From: Methylobacterium sp. Leaf118
Lineage (GTDB): Bacteria > Pseudomonadota > Alphaproteobacteria > Rhizobiales > Beijerinckiaceae
Assembly (NCBI RefSeq): GCF_920984675.1
Contig: NZ_CAKLBV010000034.1
Location: forward strand, 1 to 47,762
Reading direction: 5' to 3'
DNA: 47,762 nt
Below are positions 17,873 to 26,230 of the stretch, one piece after another. Position numbers and translations under genes: made by a program. Below the pieces are notes generated by a model. That model was not told the DNA's origin. It ran no database searches and worked only from the letters and a program-made list of their open reading frames with translations. Within the stretch, counting starts at the first letter, position 1. Each line of letters opens with the position of its first letter.

Positions 17873-20800
17873 TTACCGCCATGCCCTGGCCATATCGGCC
17901 TCTTCCAACTGCCGCACCGCCGGCCCCGAGGTCCAGACCAGCAGCGCCGTGATCCGCCTGCCCGGCCAAACCGCGGCGGCGAGCCGCGCGTAGAGGGCGA
18001 CCTGGGCGGCCTCGCGCTCCGGGATGGGAGCATCCTCCTCCGGTGGGCGGCCGGTCTTGAAGTCGCAGAGCGTCACGGTGGCCTCGTCCACGACGAGCCG
18101 GTCGATGCGACCGGTCACGTCGCGCTCGATCCCGTCCACCGTGAGCCGGCCCGAGAGGGCGACCTCGGCCCGCGCCTCGGCCGAGAACAGCGGCGCCAGC
18201 TCCGGCGTCTCGATCAGCCGCATCACCGTGCGCACCAGGTCCTTGCGCTTGCCGGCCTCCAGGGTCGGGGCCCGGGCCCCGGCGAAGCGATCGGCGGCTT
18301 CGGCCCGCCGGGCGGGGTCGATCCGCGGCAGGTGCTCCAGCAAAGAATGGATCAGCGCGCCGCGGCGGCGGGCCTCGGCGTCGCCCTGGCGGCGGTTCGG
18401 CATGCGCCGACCGTCCGCAGCGCCGAGCGCCCCGGAGGGGCTCAAGGGCGGAGCTACCTCGGTCTCGGGCGCGGCCGGGGCGAACAGCCAGTCCGGCACC
18501 ATGTCCGGCGCCGGGACGGCAGGAGGCTCGCCGGCGGCGAGCGGGACGACCCCGCCCTCGCGCCAGAGCGTGACCGCGCCGTGCGCCGTCTCGATCCCCT
18601 CGCCGGGTCCCAGGCCCCGTTCGAGGCCGATGCGCACCATCTCGCACCACGAGGCCGGCGTCTCCCTCGTGGCGCCGCGATAGGGCGCGATGACGAGATG
18701 GTCGGCCGCCCGCGTCATGGCGACGTAGAGGAGTCGGTTGTGCTCCTCGCGCGCCCGCGCCTGGAGCGCTTGGCGAGCCGCCTGGGTCGCGGCACAGTCC
18801 TGGGTGCGTCCCCCGGTCCAGACCGGCGGGAGCGGGCCGTCGGCCGGCGCGTCGAGGGCGAGCAGCGGCGGGTCGTTGCGGCCGAGGGGCTCGCAGCCGT
18901 CGATGACGACGACGACCGGGGCCTCCAGGCCCTTGGCGCCGTGCACCGTCATCACCCGCACCTCGTCGCGGCCCGATTCGAGGTCGCGCTTGACCGAGAG
19001 GCCGGTCCGGCCGCGGCCGGGGCGCGTCACGTAAGCGGCGAGGAAGGCGTCGAGGCAGGGTGCGTCAGCGCCGGTCTCGGCCTCGGCGGCCTGGGCCAGG
19101 AACACGTCGATGGCGTCGCCCGCCTCGCCGCCGAGCCGGGCCACCAGCTGCGTGCGCCCGCCATGGGCGCCGAGCAGGGCCGCGTAGAATCCGAACGGGC
19201 CGTTCTCGGCGGCGAGGCGAATCCACAGGGCCAGTGCCGCGCGGCCGCGGATCGCGGCCGGATCGCCCGCCGCGGCATGGCGCGACAGCGCGTCCTCGAG
19301 CGTCTCCGCGAGCGGGCGGCGGGCCGCGATCCGGGTGAGGTCGTCGTCGGTGAGGCCCACCAACGGGGTCTTGAGGGCGGTGGCGAGGGTGAGGTCGTCG
19401 GCGGGAAGCAGCCCCGCGCGGCCGGCCGCGACGAGATCGAGCACGGCGATGTGGCCGGCCACCTCCAGCCGGTCCTGACCGGCCACCGGCACGCTGAGGC
19501 TTTTCAGCGCCCGGATCACCTCCTCGAAGGCGGCCGAGCGCTTGCGCACGAGGATCAGCACGTCGCCGGGCCGCCAGATCCGGCCGCAGGCGTCGCCCGT
19601 CGTGGTCCAGGCCTTGACCGCGCGGGCGATGCGGCGGGCCACCGTGATCGCCGGCGCGTTCGCCTCCGGGGCGTCGACCGGCGCGGCCCAGGCATCGGGC
19701 TCCTCCGTCTCGGCCGGCTCCTCGATGCACCACAGCTCGACCGCGCCCGGCACCCCGCCGCGGGCGGAGGCGTGGACGGTGCCGGTCGCCCGGTCCTCGA
19801 AGGAAAGGCCGGCGAAGTGTTCGGGGATCTTGAAGACGGCATCCACCGCCTTGAGCACCGGGGAGGCGGTGCGGAACGAGAGGGTCAGGCCGACATCCGC
19901 GAAGCCGATCGCGGCCTCCGCGGCGGCTTTGCCCCAGGCCCGCCGGGTTCGCTCGAATTCGCGCGGGTCGGCCCCCTGGAAGCTGTAGATCGACTGTTTG
20001 GGATCGCCCACCGCGAAGCGGGTGCGGCGCAGGCCGCGTGCGCCCTCCCCCACCGCGAACTCGGCGGTGAGGGTGCGCAGGATCTGCCATTGCTGCGGGT
20101 TGGTGTCCTGCGCCTCGTCGACCAGAACGTGGTCGACGCCGCGGTCGAGCTTGTACAGCACCCAGGAGGCGCCGACCCGCGAGAGCAGGTCGAGGGTCTT
20201 GTGGATCAGGTCGTCGAAGTCGAGGGCGCCCTGGCGGGTCTTCTGGGCCTCGATCCGGCGATGGATCTCGGCGGCCAAGTGGTAGAGCCCCTCGGTGCGG
20301 GCGAGCGCCCGGGCGGCGCGCAGGCCGTCGAACAGCGGGATCAGGCGCGCCTGCTCGTCGAGGAGCGCTTGCTTCACCCCCGCGGGCACCGTCTTGGTGC
20401 CGAGCGACTTTTCCGCCCGCGGCTCGTCCTTGTCGGTGAAGAAGACCGAGCGGTAGGGGGCGAGCGCCTTGCCGGCGGCCCGCGCCGCGTGGGCCTCCAC
20501 CAGCGCGTCGGCGAGCCGCTCGTCCGTCGCCTTGCCGGTGCGCAGAGCCTTGGCGGTCTCCCGCCAGTCGCCGAGGCCGCTGCGGTCCAGGATGTCCGCC
20601 TCGATGGTGGCGACGCTCGCCCCCTCGGCCAGCGCCAGCGCCCGCGGCAGGCGGGCGAGCGCCGGCCCGAGCGCCCGGTGGTCGGAGAACAGGGCCCGCG
20701 TGCGCATGGCGGCGCGGATCGCCTCGCGCAACGTCTCGCCCGCGGCCTCCGCCCCGACCACGGCGAGCGCCCGCGACAGCTCCGTCTCGCCGCCGAGGAT

Positions 20801-21310
20801 CGCGTCGGCGAGCACGTTGTCCGTCTCGATCTCGAACATGTCCCGCGCCTGGTTCTCGTCGAGCACGACGAAGCGGGCCGGGACGTTGGCCTCGAACGGG
20901 AACATGTGCAGCAGCCGCTCGCAGAGGGCGTGCAGCGTCTCGATCTTGAGGCCCCCGGGCGTCTCGACGGCGCGGGCGAACAGGCGGCGGGCGCGCCGCA
21001 GGGTGGCGCGGGCCGGGCGTTCGCCGGTGAGGTCCGTCAATTCCGCGGCGAGGGCCGCATCGTCCAGCGTCACCCAGCGGCCGAGGCGCTGGAACACGCG
21101 GATCGACATGTTGGCGGCGGCCGCCTTGGTGAAGGTGAGGCAGAGGATGCGCCCGGGCGGCGCCCCGTCGAGCAGGAGCCGCAGCACCCGGTCGGTCAGA
21201 ACCTTGGTCTTGCCCGCACCGGCATTGGCCGAGACCCAGGCCGAGAGGCCGGGGTCGGCCGCCTGGCGCTGGGCGAGCTTCGTCCGCTCGTCGACGATGA
21301 AGCCGGTCAC
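17873..21310 (-). CDS. addA: Double-strand break repair helicase-nuclease AddA
   Basis: A 1145-residue UvrD/Rep-type helicase with a C-terminal RecB-like nuclease. It is the large subunit of AddAB, which processes broken ends for RecA. Walker A ANAGAGKT is at residues 29-36, followed by LTFTKAAAANM, the helicase motif VDEAQDTNPQQW and MTVHGAKGLEAPVVV. The nuclease active-site region reads GRIDRLVVDEATVTLCDFKTGR with a later QVALYARL. The GTG start at 21310 overlaps the addB stop by 4 bases (GTGA), so translation is coupled. It belongs with addB and, ancestrally, trxA. Length is normal for the alphaproteobacterial form. Confidence 0.96.
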   Translation of the reverse strand: MTGFIVDERTKLAQRQAADPGLSAWVSANAGAGKTKVLTDRVLRLLLDGAPPGRILCLTFTKAAAANMSIRVFQRLGRWVTLDDAALAAELTDLTGERPARATLRRARRLFARAVETPGGLKIETLHALCERLLHMFPFEANVPARFVVLDENQARDMFEIETDNVLADAILGGETELSRALAVVGAEAAGETLREAIRAAMRTRALFSDHRALGPALARLPRALALAEGASVATIEADILDRSGLGDWRETAKALRTGKATDERLADALVEAHAARAAGKALAPYRSVFFTDKDEPRAEKSLGTKTVPAGVKQALLDEQARLIPLFDGLRAARALARTEGLYHLAAEIHRRIEAQKTRQGALDFDDLIHKTLDLLSRVGASWVLYKLDRGVDHVLVDEAQDTNPQQWQILRTLTAEFAVGEGARGLRRTRFAVGDPKQSIYSFQGADPREFERTRRAWGKAAAEAAIGFADVGLTLSFRTASPVLKAVDAVFKIPEHFAGLSFEDRATGTVHASARGGVPGAVELWCIEEPAETEEPDAWAAPVDAPEANAPAITVARRIARAVKAWTTTGDACGRIWRPGDVLILVRKRSAAFEEVIRALKSLSVPVAGQDRLEVAGHIAVLDLVAAGRAGLLPADDLTLATALKTPLVGLTDDDLTRIAARRPLAETLEDALSRHAAAGDPAAIRGRAALALWIRLAAENGPFGFYAALLGAHGGRTQLVARLGGEAGDAIDVFLAQAAEAETGADAPCLDAFLAAYVTRPGRGRTGLSVKRDLESGRDEVRVMTVHGAKGLEAPVVVVIDGCEPLGRNDPPLLALDAPADGPLPPVWTGGRTQDCAATQAARQALQARAREEHNRLLYVAMTRAADHLVIAPYRGATRETPASWCEMVRIGLERGLGPGEGIETAHGAVTLWREGGVVPLAAGEPPAVPAPDMVPDWLFAPAAPETEVAPPLSPSGALGAADGRRMPNRRQGDAEARRRGALIHSLLEHLPRIDPARRAEAADRFAGARAPTLEAGKRKDLVRTVMRLIETPELAPLFSAEARAEVALSGRLTVDGIERDVTGRIDRLVVDEATVTLCDFKTGRPPEEDAPIPEREAAQVALYARLAAAVWPGRRITALLVWTSGPAVRQLEEADMARAWR

Positions 21311-24300
21311 GCCGCCTCTCCCTCGCCCGCCAGCGACCATTCGAGGACGCGGGCGAGATGATCGTAGTCGCTGTAGGCGCGCACATATTGCGGGAAGGGG
21401 CGCGACGTGTAGGCCGCCTCCCCGGTCAGGTAGCGGGCGAGCAGGCCGCGCAGGCGCGTCACGTGCTCTTCGACGATGGTTTCCACTGGCCGCCCCTCGC
21501 CCGGCGGCGGCTTGATCGGGATCGGCCGGAACGGTTCGCGCCCGCCCGAGGCGTGGACGTAGAGGAGGTCCGGCACGGTACGCGCGGTCAGACCCTCGAA
21601 GGCGCCGTGCATCAGCATCGCGGCCTCGAGGGTCAGCTGGGGCGAGAAGCCGGCGAAGATCGTGCGGTTGGACGGCGGCGAGCCGGTCTTGAAGTCGACG
21701 ATGCAGAAGCCGCCATCGGCCCGCCGCTCGATCCGGTCGGCCCGGCCGGTCAGCGTGAAGGTCTCCGCGCCGAGCGGGATCGACCACTTGCCTGAGATCT
21801 CGGGATGGATGGCGGCCAGGTCCGACCGGCGGGCGAGCTCCCATTCGAGGAACTCGCTCGCCATGCGCTCGAAGCGGGGGAACCACTCGGCGTAGAGTTC
21901 CGGGTACTCGCTCTCGATGCGGGCGAAGACGTTGACCGCGAGATTGGCCAGGCGCTGCTGCGCGAGGGCGGGATCCTCGATGGGGCCGGGATAGGCCTGC
22001 GCGAACCGCGCCACGACCTCGTGGACGAGGCTGCCGCGCTCGGCGGCGCCCGGCACCACGGCCACCGGCTCCAGGGCCTCCAGCCCCAGCACGTGCTTGG
22101 CGAAGATCGAATAGGGGTCGCGCACCAGCGTCTCGATCTCGGTGACGCTGAGGCGGCGCGGGAACAGGGACGGGTCGGGCCGCGGCGCCGGTCGCGCCAG
22201 GCGCGGCGGGGCGGGCTCCCGCCCCCGGTCGAGGGCGGCGGCGAGGCCGCGCAGGCGGCGTCCGCGGGCGAGCACCGCTGCCCAGGGGGCCTCCCCGCCG
22301 AAGGCGCGCAGGCGCTGGAGGAAGCGCGACGGCACGGTCGGCGAGCCCTCGCGCTTGGCCGCGCGGGTCAGCACGGCATCCCGGGTGCCGAGCAGCTGCA
22401 CGAAGTCGTGCGCCGCCTGACCGATCCGGCGCTCGGGCGGGGAGAGACCCACCTGCCCGCGCATCGGCCGGTTGAGGAAGGCGTCGGTGGTCTGGCGCAC
22501 CGGCCAGACCCCCTCGTCGAGCCCGCCGAGCACGATCCGATCGACGGTGAGGAGCCGCGCTTCCAGCGGCCCGAGGATGCGCAGGCGCGGATGCGCGTCG
22601 TCGCGGGCGCAAGATACGGTGCGGTCGCGGGCGAGCGCGGTGAACACGGCCGCGTAGTCGCCGAACCGGCCGGGCAGGTCCTCCTCGGCCGCCGCTTCGA
22701 GATCGTCGAACAGGGTGTCCAGGGTGTCGCGGGACGGGTCGTCGATCTCGGGTTCGACGCCGGCGCTCACCCGCTCGCAGGCCTCCCGGTGGAGGGCGGC
22801 CAGCGCCACGAGATTGCCGACGGCCGGCTGGCGGTCGCTCCGGAAATCGGCCAGCGCGTCGTCCAGCCGGTCGAGGACGGCGGCGGCCAGCTCCCAGTCG
22901 ATCGCCTTGAGGCGCCGCTTGGCGCGGGGCGCCCGCTCCGGGGCCGTGCGCTGGTAAGCGAGGGCGGCGCGCATCCCCTCGAAGCTGTTCTTGGGGATCG
23001 GGGCCGGTCCGCGCAGGCCGCCGATCTCCAGGGCGGCGCCCGCGCGCACCACCTCGCTGCGGGTGAGCCCGAGCCGGACGAAGGGATGGGCGAGGAGCGC
23101 GATGACGCGGGCCGGCGCCGGCTCGGCGGCGAGTTCCGCCACGAGCCGGGCGAAGCGGCCGGCCTGCGAGCGGGCGAGCCCGAGCCCCGCCGAATCCTCG
23201 GCTGTGATCCCCCACCGGGCGAGGTCGGCCGAGACCCGGAGGGCGAGCCCCCGGTCGGGGGTCACCAGGGCGGCGGTGGCGCCGGGCGTCTCCAGGGTCT
23301 CGCGGAGGGCGAGGGCGGCGATCAGAGCCTCCTCGCGCTCGTCCGCGGCCTCGACCACGGCGAGGCCGGCGAGGCCGTCGCGGGCGAGCGCCTGACGCTC
23401 GTTGGCGTCGAACTGTGCCCAGGCGTCGGTGGTCTCGGCCGGGCGCAACGCCTGCGACAGCATTTTCTCCCGCGCGAGGGCGTCCGGGGCCGGCGCGCCG
23501 AGCGGTGCGACCGCCTCGCGGGCGATCCCGAGCCCAAGGCCATACCCACCCTTGCCGACCAGCGCCCGCAGGATCGCCTGGGGATGGCCGTGGGCGGCCT
23601 CGTCCGGGTTGCCGCCGCCGTCGATGGCCTCCCAGCCCTCCGGGTCGAGATGGAGGTCGAGCCCCGGCAGAACCACGGCGCCGCGGGGCAGCCGCGCCAC
23701 GGCGGCGATGAGCCGGGCGGTGGCCGGGACCGAGCCGGTCGAGCCCGCCACCACCACGGGATCGCCGGGCCGCTCGCGGGAGAGCCTGTCGGCCTCGGCC
23801 AGCACGAGGCGGCGGGCGCGCATCGCCGGATCGGACAGGCCGCGGGAGGCCAGGATGCCCGGCCAGTTCTCGGCGGCGATCCGCAGGAAGTCGAGGGTGA
23901 GTCCGAAATAGCGCGAGTGCTCGGCCTCGACCGCGGCGCCGATCTCGTTCCAGGGCAGTCCCTCGACGGTCAGCGCGTCCATCAGGCCTTCGAGATCGGC
24001 GGCCAGAGCCACCGCGTCGGCCGGGGAGGACGGCACCAGGAAGGGCACCTCGTCGTCGATCGGCAGCAACTCGCGATCGACGGTCTCGGCCCATTTCTGA
24101 ACCAGGCGGGCGAGGATCAGGCGCCGCTCCAGGGGCGCGACCGCCGGATGCAGCAATTCCTCCGGCGTCTCCAGGAGCGCGTTGGCCGAGAGGTCGAGTT
24201 CGGCCTCGTCGGCCTCGCCGAGGGGGATCATCCGCGGCAGCAGGGCCGCCCCGCCGAGGCGCCCGGCCAGCACGGTCGAGAGCGCCCGCACGGCGCGCTG

Positions 24301-24444
24301 CGTCGGCAGGTAGAGGGTCACGCCGGCCAGCGCGAAGGGATCGCCTCCGAGGTCGCCGACGAGGCGGCCCGACACGAGGGCGTCGGCGAGCGTCGGCAGG
24401 AACGGCGCGCCGGGGGGAATGGTGAAGACGCGGGCGGCGGACAT
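21307..24444 (-). CDS. addB: Double-strand break repair protein AddB
   Basis: A 1045-residue partner of AddA, with an inactive helicase-like N-terminal part and a C-terminal nuclease. The N-terminus runs MSAARVFTIPPGAPFLPTLA and then LYLPTQRAVRAL, typical of the alphaproteobacterial type. The nuclease motif GRADRIERRADGGFCIVDFKTGS with SPQLTLEAAML is intact. It has no canonical Walker A, as in this AddB branch. The ATG at 24444 is chosen over the in-frame 24564 because the extra 40 residues are low-complexity Gly/Arg. A LexA-like box lies 146 bases upstream. The stop overlaps the addA start. Confidence 0.94.
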   Translation of the reverse strand: MSAARVFTIPPGAPFLPTLADALVSGRLVGDLGGDPFALAGVTLYLPTQRAVRALSTVLAGRLGGAALLPRMIPLGEADEAELDLSANALLETPEELLHPAVAPLERRLILARLVQKWAETVDRELLPIDDEVPFLVPSSPADAVALAADLEGLMDALTVEGLPWNEIGAAVEAEHSRYFGLTLDFLRIAAENWPGILASRGLSDPAMRARRLVLAEADRLSRERPGDPVVVAGSTGSVPATARLIAAVARLPRGAVVLPGLDLHLDPEGWEAIDGGGNPDEAAHGHPQAILRALVGKGGYGLGLGIAREAVAPLGAPAPDALAREKMLSQALRPAETTDAWAQFDANERQALARDGLAGLAVVEAADEREEALIAALALRETLETPGATAALVTPDRGLALRVSADLARWGITAEDSAGLGLARSQAGRFARLVAELAAEPAPARVIALLAHPFVRLGLTRSEVVRAGAALEIGGLRGPAPIPKNSFEGMRAALAYQRTAPERAPRAKRRLKAIDWELAAAVLDRLDDALADFRSDRQPAVGNLVALAALHREACERVSAGVEPEIDDPSRDTLDTLFDDLEAAAEEDLPGRFGDYAAVFTALARDRTVSCARDDAHPRLRILGPLEARLLTVDRIVLGGLDEGVWPVRQTTDAFLNRPMRGQVGLSPPERRIGQAAHDFVQLLGTRDAVLTRAAKREGSPTVPSRFLQRLRAFGGEAPWAAVLARGRRLRGLAAALDRGREPAPPRLARPAPRPDPSLFPRRLSVTEIETLVRDPYSIFAKHVLGLEALEPVAVVPGAAERGSLVHEVVARFAQAYPGPIEDPALAQQRLANLAVNVFARIESEYPELYAEWFPRFERMASEFLEWELARRSDLAAIHPEISGKWSIPLGAETFTLTGRADRIERRADGGFCIVDFKTGSPPSNRTIFAGFSPQLTLEAAMLMHGAFEGLTARTVPDLLYVHASGGREPFRPIPIKPPPGEGRPVETIVEEHVTRLRGLLARYLTGEAAYTSRPFPQYVRAYSDYDHLARVLEWSLAGEGEAA

Positions 24445-24799
24445 CGCGGTCACTCTACACAAGCTGGGTTTCGACGCGTTCGGCCCGTCCCGGCCCGTCC
24501 GCCCGGCCCGTCCGCCCGGTCCGGCGGCGCGGCCCAGGCCTTCCGGGACGCCCTCGCCCGTCAAGCCTCGTCCGGCGCGACCGCGCCGTGTTCGATTTTC
24601 GTTCTAGCATTCACCGCGGATTTGTGGAGCGGGGACCGGACCCCGCGACATCGGCGCGGCGGGGATCGCGGCGCCAATGCTGCGCGGCGATCCGAACGCG
24701 CCGAATTCCGGGTTTGACTTCAGGGTCATCGGGTTCTCACAACACCGTCTCGACGACGCGTGAACCGCCACAGGTGACGACGATGGGCCTTCAGAAATC
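24445..24799. other. 355-bp divergent intergenic region, addB / DUF4188 gene
   Basis: No gene is visible here. Near addB are three copies of CGGCCCGTCC (24481-24490, 24491-24500, 24504-24513). A more AT-rich stretch at 24590-24625 contains the LexA-like box. A TTGACT hexamer near 24715 could be a -35 for the plus-strand gene, but I see no good -10 at the right spacing. Confidence 0.4.
24590..24604. promoter_or_regulatory. LexA-type SOS box (GTTC-N7-GTTC)
   Basis: GTTC-GATTTTC-GTTC exactly matches the direct-repeat consensus GTTC-N7-GTTC established for alphaproteobacterial LexA. It lies in the only AT-rich patch of the divergent region between addB (146 bases away) and the DUF4188 gene (196 bases away). 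Eight fixed bases would occur about once by chance in a window this size, so placement is the main support. Confidence 0.5.
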
Positions 24800-25303
24800 G
24801 TGCCGGATTTCTCAGCGCATCCGGACCTGGTCGTCATCTATCTCGGCATGCGGGTGGAGGCTTGGCGCGGTCTGAAAACACTTCTCGGCTTCGGGCCGAA
24901 AATCGGCCGGGTCGGCGCCGCCCGGCCCGAAGGATTGCTGCATTACGAGAACAACCTCATCTTCGGCCTGCGTCCGCTTCAGGTCGGGATGCGCTGGTAC
25001 TGGCGCGACATGGACAGCATGGTCGCCTGGGCCAAGTCGGATCCGCACCGGCAATGGTGGCGCGACTTCCTGAAGGATACGGGCGGCGTCGGCATCTGGC
25101 ACGAGACCTATCACATGCGCGGGGGCATGGAGGCGATCTACAGCGAGACCGGAGCGCCGGTCGGCTTCGCCGCCTTCCTGCCGATGCAGGAGGCGCGGGG
25201 CTCCCTGGCCAGCCGGCACCGGAATCACGCGGCGCCGAGCCTCGTCGGCCTTCCCTTGGCAAACGACCCCGATGCGCCGGCCGCCGGCCGGGCGCCCGCC
25301 TGA
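24800..25303 (+). CDS. DUF4188 family protein (possible monooxygenase-like fold)
   Basis: A 167-residue protein matching the DUF4188 pattern: a strand with VVIYLGMRVEAW, then LLHYENNLIFGLRPLQVGMRWYWRDMDSMVAWAK, then VGIWHETYHMRGGMEAIYSET and GFAAFLP. Members are predicted ferredoxin-like alpha-beta barrels related to small heme or monooxygenase proteins; their function is not established. The conserved histidine-containing GIWHETY is intact. The start is GTG at 24800, the only start codon between the upstream in-frame stop (24761) and the conserved region. The ribosome binding site is poor. It is a lone plus-strand gene inside the minus-strand murU-addB block, with a LexA-like box upstream. 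Confidence 0.8.
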   Translation: MPDFSAHPDLVVIYLGMRVEAWRGLKTLLGFGPKIGRVGAARPEGLLHYENNLIFGLRPLQVGMRWYWRDMDSMVAWAKSDPHRQWWRDFLKDTGGVGIWHETYHMRGGMEAIYSETGAPVGFAAFLPMQEARGSLASRHRNHAAPSLVGLPLANDPDAPAAGRAPA

Positions 25304-25332
25304 GGCGGGGCGCGCCGCACCAAGCGCGGGCC

Positions 25333-26082
25333 TTACGCCACCTGGGCGCTCTCGCGCACCCGGGCCTCGGCGGCCGCGACCGCCTCCGGGGTGCCGACAT
25401 GGAGCCATTGCCCGTCGAGGCGCAGCCCGTGCAGGCGGCCCTGCTTGGCCGCCCGGTCGAACAGGAGGGTCAGGGAGAAGGACCCGTCGGGCGTGTCCTC
25501 GAACAAAGCCGGCTTCAGGATCGCCACGCCCGCGTAGATGAAGGGCGCGACCTCGCGCTCGCCGCGCCAGGACAGGCGCCCGTCCGGGTTCATGTCGAAA
25601 TCGCCGGCCCCCTCGTAGCCGAGGCTCGTCGCCGTCGGGGCGACGAGGAGGAGGATGTCCATCGCGTCCGCATCCCAGGCCTCGATCAGGCGCGGCAGGT
25701 TCGGGTGCGGGCCCTCCAGCCAGAACGAGTCGGAATTGAACACGACGAAGGGCTCGGCGCCGAAATGGACCAGCGCCTTCTTGATGCCGCCGCCGGTCTC
25801 CAGGAGCGCGTCGCGCTCGTCGGACACGATGAGGGCCGGTCCGCCGGTCCGGTGGGACAGGTGGCCCTCCATCAAGTCGGCGAGCCAGTGGACGTTGACG
25901 ACCGCGGTCTCGATGCCGCCCTCCGCCGCCCGGTCGAGGGCGTGGTCGATCAGCGCCTTGCCGGCGACCTCGACCAGCGGCTTCGGGACCGTGGCGGTGA
26001 TCGGCCGCATCCGCTTGCCGAGCCCCGCCGCGAGCACGAAGGCGCGGGTGATTTTCTTGTCGTGGGCGGGCGCGTCGCTCAT
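25333..26082 (-). CDS. murU: N-acetylmuramate alpha-1-phosphate uridylyltransferase (MurU type)
   Basis: A 249-residue sugar-1-phosphate nucleotidyltransferase. The signature AAGLGKRMRPITATVPKPLVEVAGKALI lies near the N-terminus. Metal- and sugar-binding segments VVFNSDSFW and LHGLRLDGQWLHVGTPEAVAAAE follow. MurU converts MurNAc-1-phosphate to UDP-MurNAc during peptidoglycan recycling, bypassing fosfomycin-sensitive MurA. The assignment as MurU rather than a generic transferase rests on the adjacent codirectional AmgK kinase. The ATG at 26082 is preferred; an upstream in-frame extension to 26169 would translate a palindromic intergenic element. It converges with the DUF4188 gene. Confidence 0.85.
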   Translation of the reverse strand: MSDAPAHDKKITRAFVLAAGLGKRMRPITATVPKPLVEVAGKALIDHALDRAAEGGIETAVVNVHWLADLMEGHLSHRTGGPALIVSDERDALLETGGGIKKALVHFGAEPFVVFNSDSFWLEGPHPNLPRLIEAWDADAMDILLLVAPTATSLGYEGAGDFDMNPDGRLSWRGEREVAPFIYAGVAILKPALFEDTPDGSFSLTLLFDRAAKQGRLHGLRLDGQWLHVGTPEAVAAAEARVRESAQVA

Positions 26083-26121
26083 GGCGCGGTCATCGTCCGG
26101 TTTCGGAAGGGGGCGGTCATA

Positions 26122-26158
26122 CCAAATCCGGTTGATCCCTTCGGGATGGCGGATTTGG
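26122..26158. repeat. REP-like palindromic element
   Basis: An imperfect palindrome with outer arms CCAAATCCG (26122-26130) and CGGATTTGG (26150-26158), and an inner stem ATCCC / GGGAT around a TTC loop. It lies between murU and amgK. It is relatively AT-rich. I recall very similar sequences being common between genes in Methylobacterium, which would make it a dispersed repeat, but I could not search for other copies. Confidence 0.5.
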
Positions 26159-26184
26159 GCTTGGCTCAAACGCCGCGCGGGCTT

Positions 26185-26230
26185 GCCTGATCCGGGCTCC
26201 GCTTTGACTCAAGCGGAGCCCGGATCAGGC
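26185..26230. terminator. Perfect 20-bp stem-loop at the end of tsaE-amgK
   Basis: Left arm 26185-26204 is exactly complementary to right arm 26211-26230, with a 6-base loop. The right arm includes the last codons and stop of the tsaE-amgK fusion. No T tract follows on the minus strand. It may be a transcript-stabilising or attenuating hairpin rather than a classical terminator. Confidence 0.6.

Noticed and set aside
17873..24094. A 2073-codon minus-strand frame spanning addA and most of addB
   Set aside because: Only the addA part has protein character; the rest is an Arg/Pro/Gly-rich frame-shadow of addB, which is read in another frame with clear nuclease motifs.
26083..26169. Extended N-terminus of MurU
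   Set aside because: The 29 extra codons translate the REP-like palindrome and lack conservation with the transferase family.
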